This document shows positions 11,396 to 20,481 of a stretch of DNA of 64,000 nt, one piece after another. The notes beneath the pieces were generated by a model. That model made no database searches. It was not told the origin of the DNA and saw only the letters and a list, made by a program, of their open reading frames with translations. The DNA is taken from assembly GCA_029582265.1 (NCBI GenBank), contig CM055830.1, forward strand, positions 23,358,163-23,422,162, given 5' to 3'. How positions within the stretch are numbered: position 1 is the first letter of the stretch; every line of letters begins with the position of its first letter. Made by a program: the position numbers and the translations under genes. The stretch comes from Zoroaster sp. YZ-2022 (taxonomy: Eukaryota; Echinodermata; Asteroidea; Forcipulatida; Zoroasteridae).

Positions 11396-11543
11396 ACTAG
11401 CACGTCCAACTGTCAACTCCATGACAGTACATTAGCAAAAAGCCCAAACCATGTATACATACAAACACTTAAACGCAGGCACCACCGCACGCAACATGGA
11501 ACGTAATGTACATGTGTCAGGACAGAATACGGGGGAAATGTGA

Positions 11544-11819
<276 letters not shown>

Positions 11820-11945
11820 TAAAAGAATAAACAAATATTGAGTGCACTAGAGTTCAAAGCCAAATGAAATGGAGCAGTCCAGCAGTCCAGATGTTACCAA
11901 GTGACATAAGTAGTAAGAAAATCCGGAAACGACTTCAAACCTCAA

Positions 11946-12200
11946 ATCGGTCTGCGACGAGGAGTGATGCCAGCAGAGTGGTTGGAATGGACATACCTCG
12001 CTATCTCGGAAACACTAGACGACATCGTAAAACCAGAAATGCAAGCAATTTACCAGATGGAGAAACATCTCTGGTTTCCCCGTGATGCTACAGATGAGCA
12101 AAAAGCCTATGATCGATGCACCCCTGGCTTATTCAAGGTTGAGTGGGAGGGAGACGGCATCATCGCTCTCTGCAGCAAGACGTATCATCAGACACTTTAG
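11946..12200 (+). pseudogene. Polinton DNA polymerase B, C-terminal fragment
   Basis: A reading frame with GLRRGVMPAEWLEWTYL, then TPGLFKVEWEGDGIIALCSK followed by TY, corresponds to the late part of the protein-primed family B polymerase encoded by Polintons. There it lies close to the end of a roughly 1000-residue protein. Exonuclease, palm and most of the fingers are absent. The frame ends at 12200 just after the SKTY segment, where the family normally continues for about 100 residues, so both ends are truncated. The enzyme would copy the element genome from a protein primer; this relic cannot. Confidence 0.6.
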
Positions 12201-12242
12201 AGGTACACCATTTTAAATCGGCAGAGGAAGGCCCCTTTAACC

Positions 12243-12506
12243 ATGAACTTGCAAATGAATAGTGATGAATCCAAAGACCAGCCCAAGTTAGAGCGAACAC
12301 CAGGAGAACCACCCAAGTTAGAACGAGAACCCGTCACCCACTATCCTACTAAATTTAAAGCTGAGCTGAAAGGGTACCCTGAGGAGTCGTTCGGTCTACC
12401 TCGACTGTTTGCCGAAGCTACACATCTATCACCCCTTCCCCTTCGAGGTAAGAAAAAGAAGAAAGAGAACCGTAAACAAGCCACCCCGAAATGGACTCAA
12501 TATTAA
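12243..12506 (+). CDS. Hypothetical 87-aa Pro/Glu/Lys-rich ORF
   Basis: An open frame between the polymerase fragment and the integrase. It contains a short internal duplication, PKLERTPGEPPKLEREP, and a lysine-rich C-terminus (GKKKKKENRK). I do not recognise a family. It may be a fragment of an element gene or a chance ORF. Confidence 0.25.
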   Translation: MNLQMNSDESKDQPKLERTPGEPPKLEREPVTHYPTKFKAELKGYPEESFGLPRLFAEATHLSPLPLRGKKKKKENRKQATPKWTQY

Positions 12507-12666
12507 AAGATGTATCGAGTCTTTTCTTGTCATTTTGTGTTTTCGTTCACCATGGACTGTTGTCCTCCCTAGTCCGACTGTGGACCCCAACACTTTCTTA
12601 AGAAAATCCGTTGCACATGGGCTTGCTGTCAAAGCACTGTCATCATTACAAACTCGGATTCTACCG

Positions 12667-13218
12667 ATGGCGGAGGCATACCTGAAGAAGGTGTATTACG
12701 ACCCGAAACACCCCGCCAACAACACGTACCAGTATACAAAGGTCCTCCCCGCATTACTTTCTGGCTACAATCATTCGTTTCACAGAAGTATAAAATCCAC
12801 CCCGGCGTCAGTCAATACTTCCAATATCGATCGAATAAGACAGGCGCTGTACACCCCTGACTCCAACCCCCTAAAAACTGTCTTCAAGTTCGAGGTTGGA
12901 GATACGGTTCGCATCAGCATGGCCGCCAGGCCTTTCCGTAAGGGTTATTTACCAAACTGGACCACCGAACTGTTTACCATCAACGCCAGAATCCCCCGCT
13001 ACCCCCCTGTGTACACGTTGAACGATTATGAGGGAGAGCAATTGGAGGGAACTTTCTACGAGCAAGAACTACAACATGCAGTTCAGAAGGACGACCTGTA
13101 CAAAGTTGAGAAAATACTGAAAACCAGAAGGCGACGGGGGAACACGGAATACTTGGTGAAATGGGTTGGATATCCGGAAAAATTCAATAGCTGGGTGTCC
13201 AAGTTGCACACTCTATAA
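12667..13218 (+). pseudogene. Chromodomain integrase with catalytic core deleted in frame
   Basis: Integrases of this class insert Polinton DNA into the host genome. The ATG at 12667 gives MAEAYLKKVYYDPKHPA, the usual N-terminus of this integrase family. It is followed at once (about 12718) by TYQYTKVLPALLSGYNHSFH, which belongs near the end of the RNase-H-like (rve) domain; the DDE catalytic core of some 170-200 residues is missing without loss of frame. Then come an SH3-like DNA-binding part (FKFEVGDTVRISMAARPFRK, residues about 75-106) and a chromodomain (KVEKILKTRRRRGNTEYLVK and WVGYPEKFNSW, about 146-177). The last residues SKLHTL look frameshifted. It might still bind DNA or chromatin but cannot catalyse strand transfer. 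Confidence 0.75.
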
Positions 13219-13267
13219 AGACGACCAGGACGTCAGCCATGTGCCATTTTAAGCAAACGAATGAATC

Positions 13268-13462
13268 ATGGAGGACGCATTTTACGTGACGCTCCCAAGC
13301 AATAGCTCGATGAATGTTCATCCCGACAACACTTTGGCTCACTTCTTTGTAAATTTTCCCTCCCCTCTCACGTTAACGGGAGAATGGGAAGTTGCCATGG
13401 CCGAGTTCGTCTATCCACACCGTTGGCTCAATGTATTCCAAGGTGACAATTTAATGTTATGT
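13268..13462 (+). pseudogene. Minor-capsid-like Polinton gene, N-terminal fragment
   Basis: The frame starts MEDAFYVTLPSNSSMNVHPD, continues with LTGEWEVAMAEFVYPHRWLN, and stays homologous-looking for about 65 codons. This N-terminus is a recurrent ORF next to the major capsid gene in invertebrate Polinton-type elements. I place it as a probable minor structural (penton-like) protein by position, not by a diagnostic motif. Near 13462 the sequence passes directly into the next gene in another frame, so the rest of the gene is deleted. Confidence 0.5.
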
Positions 13463-13836
13463 ACCGCTGGAACACAGGGTCCACACGGGCACACGATCGC
13501 GGTTTTGGACTTGGTGGTATCTTGGGAGGCCTGTTCAGATCGGCCATGCCTCTCTTAAAGGCTGGTGTGAAGACATTTGGACGGCAGGCTCTTCGCGCTG
13601 GTGTTGGCATCGCCCAAGATGCACTGGAAGGAAAGAATATAAAATCAGCGGCCAAAGCTAGGCTCCGGAGAGCCGGAAGTCAACTGACAAAACAAGCTCT
13701 CCAAAGTATTAATGCCCGAGTCACGCGTGGCGAACACCGGGCTCGTGGCAGTTCTATAAAACAAAAAACACAAGGCAGACGTGTCACTTCTATGCCAAGC
13801 AAGAGAGCGAAAAGGTCACTTGACATCTTTGATTAG
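13459..13836 (+). CDS. Small basic glycine-rich virion-like protein
   Basis: A 125-aa frame beginning MYRWNTGSTRAHDRGFGLGG. The first dozen residues probably belong to the deletion junction. The conserved-looking core is GLGGILGGLFRSAMPLLKAG followed by an alanine/lysine/arginine-rich helix region and a basic tail (KRAKRSL). A glycine-rich amphipathic start plus a basic, arginine-rich body recalls the core or membrane-active minor proteins (pX/pVI type) of adenoviruses and adintoviruses. It sits between the minor and major capsid genes, as expected for a virion component. Predicted pI is strongly basic. The frame is open to its stop at 13836; family assignment is tentative. Confidence 0.5.
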   Translation: MYRWNTGSTRAHDRGFGLGGILGGLFRSAMPLLKAGVKTFGRQALRAGVGIAQDALEGKNIKSAAKARLRRAGSQLTKQALQSINARVTRGEHRARGSSIKQKTQGRRVTSMPSKRAKRSLDIFD

Positions 13837-13864
13837 TATTATCTGCACAATTCTGTGGCTCAGC

Positions 13865-15143
13865 ATGTCCCTGCTGCACGATCATTCGTGCGAGTGCACC
13901 AAGTCCGAACTGGATTTATTTTCACTCCCTCCCACCCAGACTAGTATCGAGAAGGGTCAATGGACTGAATTCCATCCCATTGCTAACATTTCTGATGGAG
14001 GGCCTACGTTGTACTTTCCCAAACACAACTCTATATCAAAGCAAAAGTGGTCAAAGCTGACGGTACGAATCTGACAGACGACTCTTCGGTTGGTCCCGTC
14101 AATCTGTTTTTGCAGTCTCTCTTCAGTCAGATCGACGTGACCTTGAACGAACGCCTTATCTCTGCTTCAACCCCCACTTACCCTTACCGAGCCATGATAG
14201 AAAGTCTTCTGAGTTATGGTCACGATGCCAAGGCTTCCCAACTTTCCTCTTCATTGTTCTACAAAGATACAGCTGGACAAATGGATACCGCTGATCCCCT
14301 AGCAGCAGACGAAGCTGTCAACAAGGGACTCAAGGCCCGCTATCAATACATCAAAGGAAGCCGCGTGGTGGATATGATTGGTTCCCATACACAGTGACAT
14401 TTTCTTCCAAGACAGACACATGCTAAACGGGGTGGATCTTAAACTCAAACTTATACGCAGTAGCGATGCTTTCTGCCTGATGGCTTCCGGGGCCAACCCT
14501 ACCTACAAGGTGATGATTCAAGCCGCGTCCATGTTTGTCAGAAAAGTAAAAGTGAGCTCCGCGGTCATGCTGGGTCATGCCAAAAGCATTAGAAAAGGGA
14601 ACTGCAAAGTATCCCATCAAACGCGTCCTTTGCAAAATGATCTCTGTACCCCAAGGCAACTTGATACTCACTCAGGATCACGCTTTTCTCGGACAACTTC
14701 CGACACGCATTGTAATAGGCTGCGTGAGTAATGTAGCGTTCAACGGACGCTACTCGAAGAACCCCTTTAACTTTCAGCATCTGAACGCAAACTTTGTGAC
14801 GGTGTACATAGATGGAGATCAGATTCCGTATACTCCACTCACACCGAACTTTTCCGATGCGTCCAATAATTACGTCAGAGCCTACAACACCCTCTTCTCG
14901 GGAACAGATAAAATGTACCAGAATGAAGGCAACGACATCAGTCGTGAGGATTTTGCCAAGGGCTATGCACTGTACGCTTCGGATCTCACCCCTGACCTGT
15001 CTTCTGGCGGACACTTTAACCTTGTCAAACACGGAAACCTACGGTTGGAAATGCACTTTGCCAACGTGATCATCTACGCGGAATTTAACAACATTTTGGA
15101 AATAGATCAGGCTCGAAACATCATATTCGACTACTCCGGTTGA
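13865..15143 (+). pseudogene. Polinton major capsid protein (F54H12.2-like), frameshifted
   Basis: The ATG at 13865 opens with MSLLHDHSCECTKSELDLFS and PPTQTSIEKGQW. Homology-like text continues to 15143 through three frame changes, near 14040, 14385 and 14580. Recognisable pieces are DSSVGPVNLFLQSLFSQIDV, PYRAMIESLLSYG, DLKLKLIRSSDAF and NLVKHGNLRLEMHFA. Total span corresponds to about 425 codons, close to the family's usual length, so unlike its neighbours this gene suffered small indels rather than a large deletion. The family forms the double-jelly-roll major capsid protein of Polinton virions (knowledge of the family). As it stands no full protein can be made. Some indels could be sequencing errors. 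Confidence 0.7.
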
Positions 15144-15159
15144 AGGGCACGCACAGACC

Positions 15160-15657
15160 ATGGACAGCTCGGAAATTAGCACTATTTTAATTAGAGACCG
15201 TTACACAAAACATGTTTTCAGAGGGGTGTTCGCCGTCGATAAACTTCCCAAGCAAGTTATCTCTCGTCCGAGTGCCTTTGTGGTGAACACAGACCCCACT
15301 ACGAAACCAGGACAACATTGGGAATATACTTCACGAGAGATGGTGTTGGAGAGTATTTTGATTCCTACGGATTACCATCGCAGTTACCCGAGTTCAACAA
15401 TTTTCTTAAGAACAACGCGGAAAAAAACTAAATATAATCATCAACGCCTACAGGGACCCTTGTCTGCTGTCTGCGATCAATATTCCATCTACTTCTTGCT
15501 ACATCGATGTCGGGGAATCACCATGAGCCATATCAATCACCATATCAACAAGAACGACGTCAACGTGAACGATTTTATCAGAATACACTTCCCCGTATTA
15601 AAACGAATGTATTCGATGATCAATTATTTTTTCAACAAGTTTCAAGGGCCTTGTTAG
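15160..15657 (+). pseudogene. Adenain-like cysteine protease, frameshifted
   Basis: Adenain-type proteases mature capsid proteins. The ATG at 15160 lies 16 nt after the capsid stop. FRGVFAVDKLPKQVISRPSA, then VVNTDPTTKPGQHW, holds the catalytic histidine (GQHW, residue about 53). The acidic-residue segment YFDSYG is read in another frame at 15352-15370, so one frameshift lies near 15340. The original frame resumes near 15425 with LQGPLSAVCDQYSIYFLLHR, where the cysteine of VCDQY is the expected nucleophile; the family normally has glycine after this cysteine, here aspartate. Two compensating indels therefore scramble only the middle 30 codons. The length of 165 codons is normal to slightly short. 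Confidence 0.65.
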
Positions 15658-15659
15658 AA

Positions 15660-16450
15660 TAACCTATACCTCAACGGACTCATGAGTTAATTATTTAAAC
15701 CAATGTTGTATTTCACGAGTTCAAGCAAATTTGCCAGTGTTTGGTCTAGCCAAAATGTTCTAAAGGCCCCGAATTTGTTAGAATTTAAAATAACAATAAT
15801 AATAATAATTAATGTTTTCAGTTTATCAAATGTTTTCCAATTTAAAACCAATTTAAAAACCATCTGTAAATATATTTATGTCAAAGATTGCTGTTGGTGT
15901 TAAAATTAAATTTAACAAATCATACTTGAAGAGCTTCAGGTACAGTCGTTCTTTTGTCTGTCTTCGTACGTTGTTGTCCCTCCCCTTTCTACCTCCCTTA
16001 AGGAATATAAAATAATATAAAATAAAAAAACATTACAAAAGGTATGACAACAAGCGTTATTCTTTTTCAAGCAAGCAAATAACTGTACTTTTTAATTCAA
16101 CTTCAACTGATCACGTACATTCAATTTGAATTGTTTTAACATGTTCAAAGTTTTAACAACAAACTTAAAGACTGAAAACTTTTAATGTATGGAAATTTCT
16201 CAATTTTTTTTTCTCAAATTGTAACTTATAAAACAACTATTTTTTATTCAAAGGGAGTCCACGTTCATACTAAACTTGATTTCAAATTAACAATTAAATC
16301 ATTAAATTATTTGGTGCCCTTTAGTATCTGTAATAGAAGAACTATCTTTAAAAATACAACAACAACATATGGCAAATTGATAATACTTATTGCAGATGAA
16401 TGAACTAAAATAATCGTCTTCTAACCTTTGCGTTCTGTTCAAAGTGTTCA
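15660..16450. other. AT-rich gap between convergent Polinton genes
   Basis: Lies between the 3' ends of the plus-strand structural genes and the minus-strand genes. It is very AT-rich with short (ATA)n runs; no gene or conserved motif is seen. It probably carries the polyadenylation signals of both transcripts ('aataaaa' near 16021 on the plus strand). Confidence 0.4.
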
Positions 16451-16451
16451 A

Positions 16452-16924
16452 TTAAACACGTCCATTTAATTCCATGACCTCGTTCATGACATGAAACGGG
16501 AGAATTCGCGAGGTTCTATCGTAGAAAGTGTCAACAATGTTCATAGGCTCAGAGTTCCATTCATTCAGAATATCAGTTATGATAGAGTCCATGTCCTCGT
16601 CCATTCCCTCGTAAGCTTCAACACCAATATGATGTGCTACTGCGTCAAACACAGCACAACATGGCTCGGCTGAATGTATTGTTCTGCTTCTTCGAAGTGC
16701 TCATCCACGAAATCTTCAAGGTGGTACTCAGGAGTCTCGCCGTAAAACAGACACTCGTGATCCCACTGCCTTGGCCAATCAAACTCACACCCTTCGCAAG
16801 GTCGACTCTGTTGAACTGCATAACTTATTCTGATGATATGATCCGTGACGATTTTTGTCATCACTTGTTTCACAAGTGTCCTGATGCGTTTCTTGCACTT
16901 CAACACATTCTCCTCGCCCTCCAT
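16452..16924 (-). pseudogene. Polinton-associated Cys/His small protein, one frameshift
   Basis: Two minus-strand frames, 16924 to about 16640 and about 16652 to 16452, form one gene with a single frameshift near 16645. The first part begins MEGEENVLKCKKRIRTLVKQ and contains RPCEGCEFDWPRQWDHECL. Its C-x2-C-x9-H-x-C spacing suggests a small zinc-binding site (residues about 42-58). The second part is acidic and helical (EAYEGMDEDMDSIITDIL). Together this is about 155 residues. Small proteins with this cysteine pattern recur in invertebrate Polintons, but I know no function. It starts about 75 nt after the WW-PC4 stop on the same strand, so both could be on one transcript. Confidence 0.5.
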
Positions 16925-16999
16925 GTCGTGCTCTTCATCATCTGCAACAGGTAGACAATACCATTCAGTTAATCAACAGGTAACATCTTTGTTAATCAG

Positions 17000-17755
17000 C
17001 TAAACTTGAAAGATGGCTTTAGTGATGGCGGTACTCTGTTGTTTCAGCTGACCCCACTGCTCCACGGTGAGATTAATTCCCTTCTTGCCAGCAAGCAATT
17101 TGTTTCCGCTGGGATTTAAATAGTGCTCTCTTATGTTAATGTAGGGGCGACCCTTGAAACGCTTGACAACAGCATATCGCTCACCTCCGATTTGAAATCG
17201 CAACGCCTTCCTGTCGTTCTCCTCCTGTTGTTCATCCGGTGGAAAGTACAGCTTGCGCTTGACTCCTGCCTTCCCTTTTACATTCTCTGGGAGATGAGCT
17301 CCTACTCTAGGGGTTGATGCTTCGGTGTCAGCAGCTAATCCCTTGGTTAATTGTTCAACAGCAGCAGACAAAACATCAACAGTGGGTGGATGTGGCTGCA
17401 ACATCCGTTGCTCACGCAGATAAGTCGATGAACTGGGCAGATCCCACGAGGTCTCTCGTCTGAGCTTGTTGTAGAAATAGCTCTTGCCTTGTGTCACACT
17501 CTGGGCTTCGCACCACCCAGCATCTACCATGTCGGGAGGAATGAGTTTTCTCTCCTCCTTCTCGATGCGTGCCCCATCGGTCGGTGGTGCCGGGGCCGGA
17601 GTCGACGGCAACGCCATCTCGCCAGGTGTGGGAACCACAGGTGTGGGCACCGGGGTCGATACAGGCTCACCGTTCATGTTAAGGTTCAAGTAAGCGTGTC
17701 CAACCATTGTCGTTTGTCGACTGTTCACAATACAAGTAGCGTATACGAGCAACAA
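17000..17755 (-). CDS. WW domain + PC4 (p15) transcriptional coactivator-like protein
   Basis: An intact 251-codon frame. Residues 30-65 are Pro/Thr-rich linker. Residues 79-107 form a WW domain (AGWCEAQSVTQGKSYFYNKL then RRETSWDLP) with both tryptophans 23 apart and the closing proline; these bind proline-rich ligands. Residues about 184-250 match the PC4/Sub1 single-strand DNA-binding fold: KALRFQIGGERYAVVKRFKG, RPYINIREHYLNPSGNKLL and GKKGINLTVEQWGQLK. PC4 is a coactivator of RNA polymerase II that binds melted DNA. A second start at 17707 (MVGHAYLNLNMNGEP) is possible. This is the only complete gene of the Polinton remnant and lies under a TATA/CCAAT/CRE promoter. It may be an early regulatory or replication protein; the joint WW+PC4 architecture is unusual. 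Confidence 0.8.
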   Translation of the reverse strand: MLLVYATCIVNSRQTTMVGHAYLNLNMNGEPVSTPVPTPVVPTPGEMALPSTPAPAPPTDGARIEKEERKLIPPDMVDAGWCEAQSVTQGKSYFYNKLRRETSWDLPSSSTYLREQRMLQPHPPTVDVLSAAVEQLTKGLAADTEASTPRVGAHLPENVKGKAGVKRKLYFPPDEQQEENDRKALRFQIGGERYAVVKRFKGRPYINIREHYLNPSGNKLLAGKKGINLTVEQWGQLKQQSTAITKAIFQV

Positions 17756-17812
17756 TGCAATGTTCTTGATGAGAATATTGGCGAAAATATGAGAGTTTGG
17801 ATTAAAATTTCC

Positions 17813-18146
17813 GTCTTTTATACTCTACCATCCTCCGCGTCGCCGAAACAACCAATCACAAAGAGCGTGTGGTTGCTCCATAAACAACGCGCAAACATTC
17901 AACCAATCGACGATGTCCATTCTATTTTAAGACACGACATGCCTGGGCGCGCGCGCCAGTCGCTTATGCGCTGATGTCGTCATCGCTCCAGACGTGTCTC
18001 AACTTGCCCGAAATCACGCGACGCCAATACGCGCATGCGCACTTTGCATGACGTCATGCTATGACGTCATACTCATGTTTATTCATTACGTCATAACTAC
18101 GTCATAACTACGTCATACTCATTAATATGCATGATGCGCATGCGCA
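17813..18146 (-). promoter_or_regulatory. Composite promoter: TATA, CCAAT, CRE array, NRF1 sites
   Basis: Reads toward the WW-PC4 gene. A TATAAAAGAC box on the minus strand (17813-17822) lies 58 nt before the ATG at 17755. CCAAT motifs lie at 17852-17856, 17903-17907 and 18024-18028. Two perfect CRE palindromes TGACGTCA occur at 18049-18056 and 18062-18069, followed by three TACGTCA half-palindromes repeating at exactly 11 bp (18086, 18097, 18108). NRF1-type palindromes are at 18030-18041 and 18135-18146 (TGCGCATGCGCA). A (GC)-rich cgcgcgcgcc lies near 17950. The motif density contrasts with the surroundings. Confidence 0.7.
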
Positions 18147-18330
18147 CTACATCCACCACCACACAAACTGCACACCACCACCACCACAAAGAGGACTGAT
18201 TTGCGGCACACATACTACTGACATAATATTATTCCTGTTGTATGAAATGAAGGCAATATTTGTTTTATATAACTCGCTTACAGATCATTGTCATTTGATG
18301 TACAAAAGTGACGTGAATAAATAATCTTCC

Positions 18331-19190
18331 AATTTACAAGTTTTCGTGTTCAAAATGTTATATTTCAACAACTGTTTCCCCTAGAGAACTGAAATTGTAC
18401 ACAATTTCATGTCAAAAGAGACTTCGATATGGGTAGCAAATATCATCATAATCCAAGAGGGTTAATAAGTGGGAACCATGCATTGATGGAATTTTCATGG
18501 AATGACCCAATAGTGATGTTGAAGAAATAATCGTCAATTCTACACGAAAATTTACTGAATCTAATCTAATCTAATCCATAGAGCAAGGACCTTGCTCTAC
18601 TTAATCTAACTGAAATTTTGCACAATTTCATGCTGAGCTTGCACCATTTACTGATCTGTCATGAAATGACCCACTTATTTGAAGAGGTTATTTTCAAGAA
18701 GAGATACCATGTTAAAATAAATTTGTTGTCACTTAATAGTGATATTTTTTAAAACTACTTCAAAATAAACTCAGGCCTGTGATTTCTCCGGATTTTCCTG
18801 ATTTCAGGATTTGTTTTTTTTACAAATCACCCTTTGCCTCAACACTTTTTTTGAACGAATAGAAGTCACCAATTAAGGAAAAAAGAACTAGTCTGTATTG
18901 TGTACAAACCTCTAGTTTCTTATTTGTGGGGACGTGGAGATTCTGAAAATGCTCCAAAATTAAACATCCAGGAGGTTATCATGGGGCTTTGTCCCTGATA
19001 TTTTACTTTTGTCAAATCAAACCCCTGTCAACTTTTCATTTAAAACCGGTGTGCTTGTGTGAGGGGAAACAATCGTCACCTCCTTACAATGTATGTTTTT
19101 TCAGATTAAATTAAACTTTTTCGAAATAGACTTGTGTTTGTGTGAGGGAAAAGCAATTGTCAGCATACAATGTATGTTTGATTTGTTCAG
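18331..19190. other. Intergenic/intronic sequence with one perfect palindrome
   Basis: No gene. (CTAAT)n followed by a perfect 21-bp inverted repeat with 10-bp arms TAGAGCAAGG (18579-18599). At 19050-19105 there is a decayed copy of the EGF intron ('gtgcttgtgtgaggggaaac') without an exon. Confidence 0.4.
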
Positions 19191-19304
19191 ATATTATTGA
19201 ATGTGCTTTACGACCATGCTTGAACGGAGCAACCTGCGTGGATGGCGTGAACAGCTTTACTTGTACATGTGTTGCCGGCTACACAGGAACTACATGTGAA
19301 ATAG
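19191..19304 (+). CDS. EGF exon with broken splice donor
   Basis: A 114-nt exon after 'tgttcag|' encoding an EGF domain with all six cysteines ([12 protein letters not shown], then [20 protein letters not shown]). The calcium-binding DINEC motif has changed to DIIEC, and the donor is 'atag|ttaggc' instead of GT. The downstream intron resembles that after the exon at 11674. Splicing at the old donor is not possible, so this exon is probably dead or uses another site. Confidence 0.6.
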
Positions 19305-20481
19305 TTAGGCTTTAGTTAACCTTTAACTTTCAATTTGAAAATAATAAAACAAATATTGAGTGCTCTAGAGTTCAGTGGTGTGTTTGTCCAGTGGATATAA
19401 TTACATTTAATTTTGTTTGAATTGGGAATTATTTACTTTTTGCGGGGGGCAGGGGAAGATGGAAAGTACGGATGCAAGCTTTCTTCCAACTTTATCATGT
19501 AGTAGTTATAAGCTTGTTTTCTAATGAAAGGCTAATTAGCTGATATCCATACAAGCAACCCCCAGCTCCCCCAAACAATGTAATCCACACTTCCTGCTCT
19601 TTGAATTTGCAGCCAAGTTTAATCCAGTTACTATACATGTAGTCCCCTTCTACCCTAAATCAACTTTGTGACTTTATGCCCATAATAATGCTGTATAGGT
19701 TGATCTGGCTGCCTACAACCCTGGCAAACTATTTTCATATGAGTGATTTTTAATGTTGATTTATCATCTAGCATGCTTTTTGAAAAGCATGTGTTGGGCT
19801 AGTGTCAATATTTAAAATAAAAAACAGTGTTCCAAGTCACACTTGTTAATTTCTAATTTATTGCTTAAATCTCAGAACTTTTTCAAGTTCAACAGCCGAT
19901 ATCTCAAGAACTAAATGACCTGTTAGAAAACAAAAAACACAATTGAATTCCTCACATTAATAGCTTGTAATTCTTGTGAATTACAAGATGGTCCAATTAG
20001 TGGCACACGAAGTAACGATTTTACAAATTTTAAAAGGTCATATCTCATAGCTTTAATTTGATGTATAAGTTGACAAATTTGTTATTTTTTCATAATCATG
20101 AGGAGGAGGTCATATATGACCTTCAAACCACCTAATCTGACCTTTACTTCCTGTCCAAACAGGAAGTTCAAATTCAACACATTCTAACGCAAAATTGATA
20201 TGTCTTTTGATATGAAATTGATATTGTTATTATAAAAGATGATAAACCCTTGCACAATGTGATATTGACATCGTTGATAATTTGATTGAACCGGAAGTGG
20301 ACTCAAACACTGTGTGTTTGTTCTAACAAACACTTAAGCCCTAGTTTTACTTGTTCATGTGCTGCTGGCTACACAGGAACTATATGTGAAATAGGCAGGC
20401 TTTATTTAAGTACTAAGTTTTTGTGCTTGTGTGAGTGGGAACAATTGCCACCTTCTTACAATTTATATTTGATTTGTTCAG

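Larger units (their letters stand above)
11865..18330. mobile_element. Degenerate Polinton/Maverick (adintovirus-like) element
   Basis: Gene content is diagnostic for a Polinton-type virus-derived transposon: DNA polymerase B fragment, chromodomain integrase, minor-capsid-like and major capsid genes, small basic glycine-rich protein and adenain-like protease on the plus strand; two genes on the minus strand converge on them. Homologues of the integrase and capsid genes are known in databases as the F54H12.3 and F54H12.2 families. Genes are cut by internal deletions and frameshifts. Terminal inverted repeats could not be located, so both ends are approximate: the left is set by loss of intron similarity at about 11865, the right by the end of the regulatory region. 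Confidence 0.75.

Noticed and set aside
11452..11541. Possible first exon (ATG to 'gaaat|gtgagt') after the TATA box
   Set aside because: The donor phase does not match the EGF exons, and there is no signal peptide or other support.
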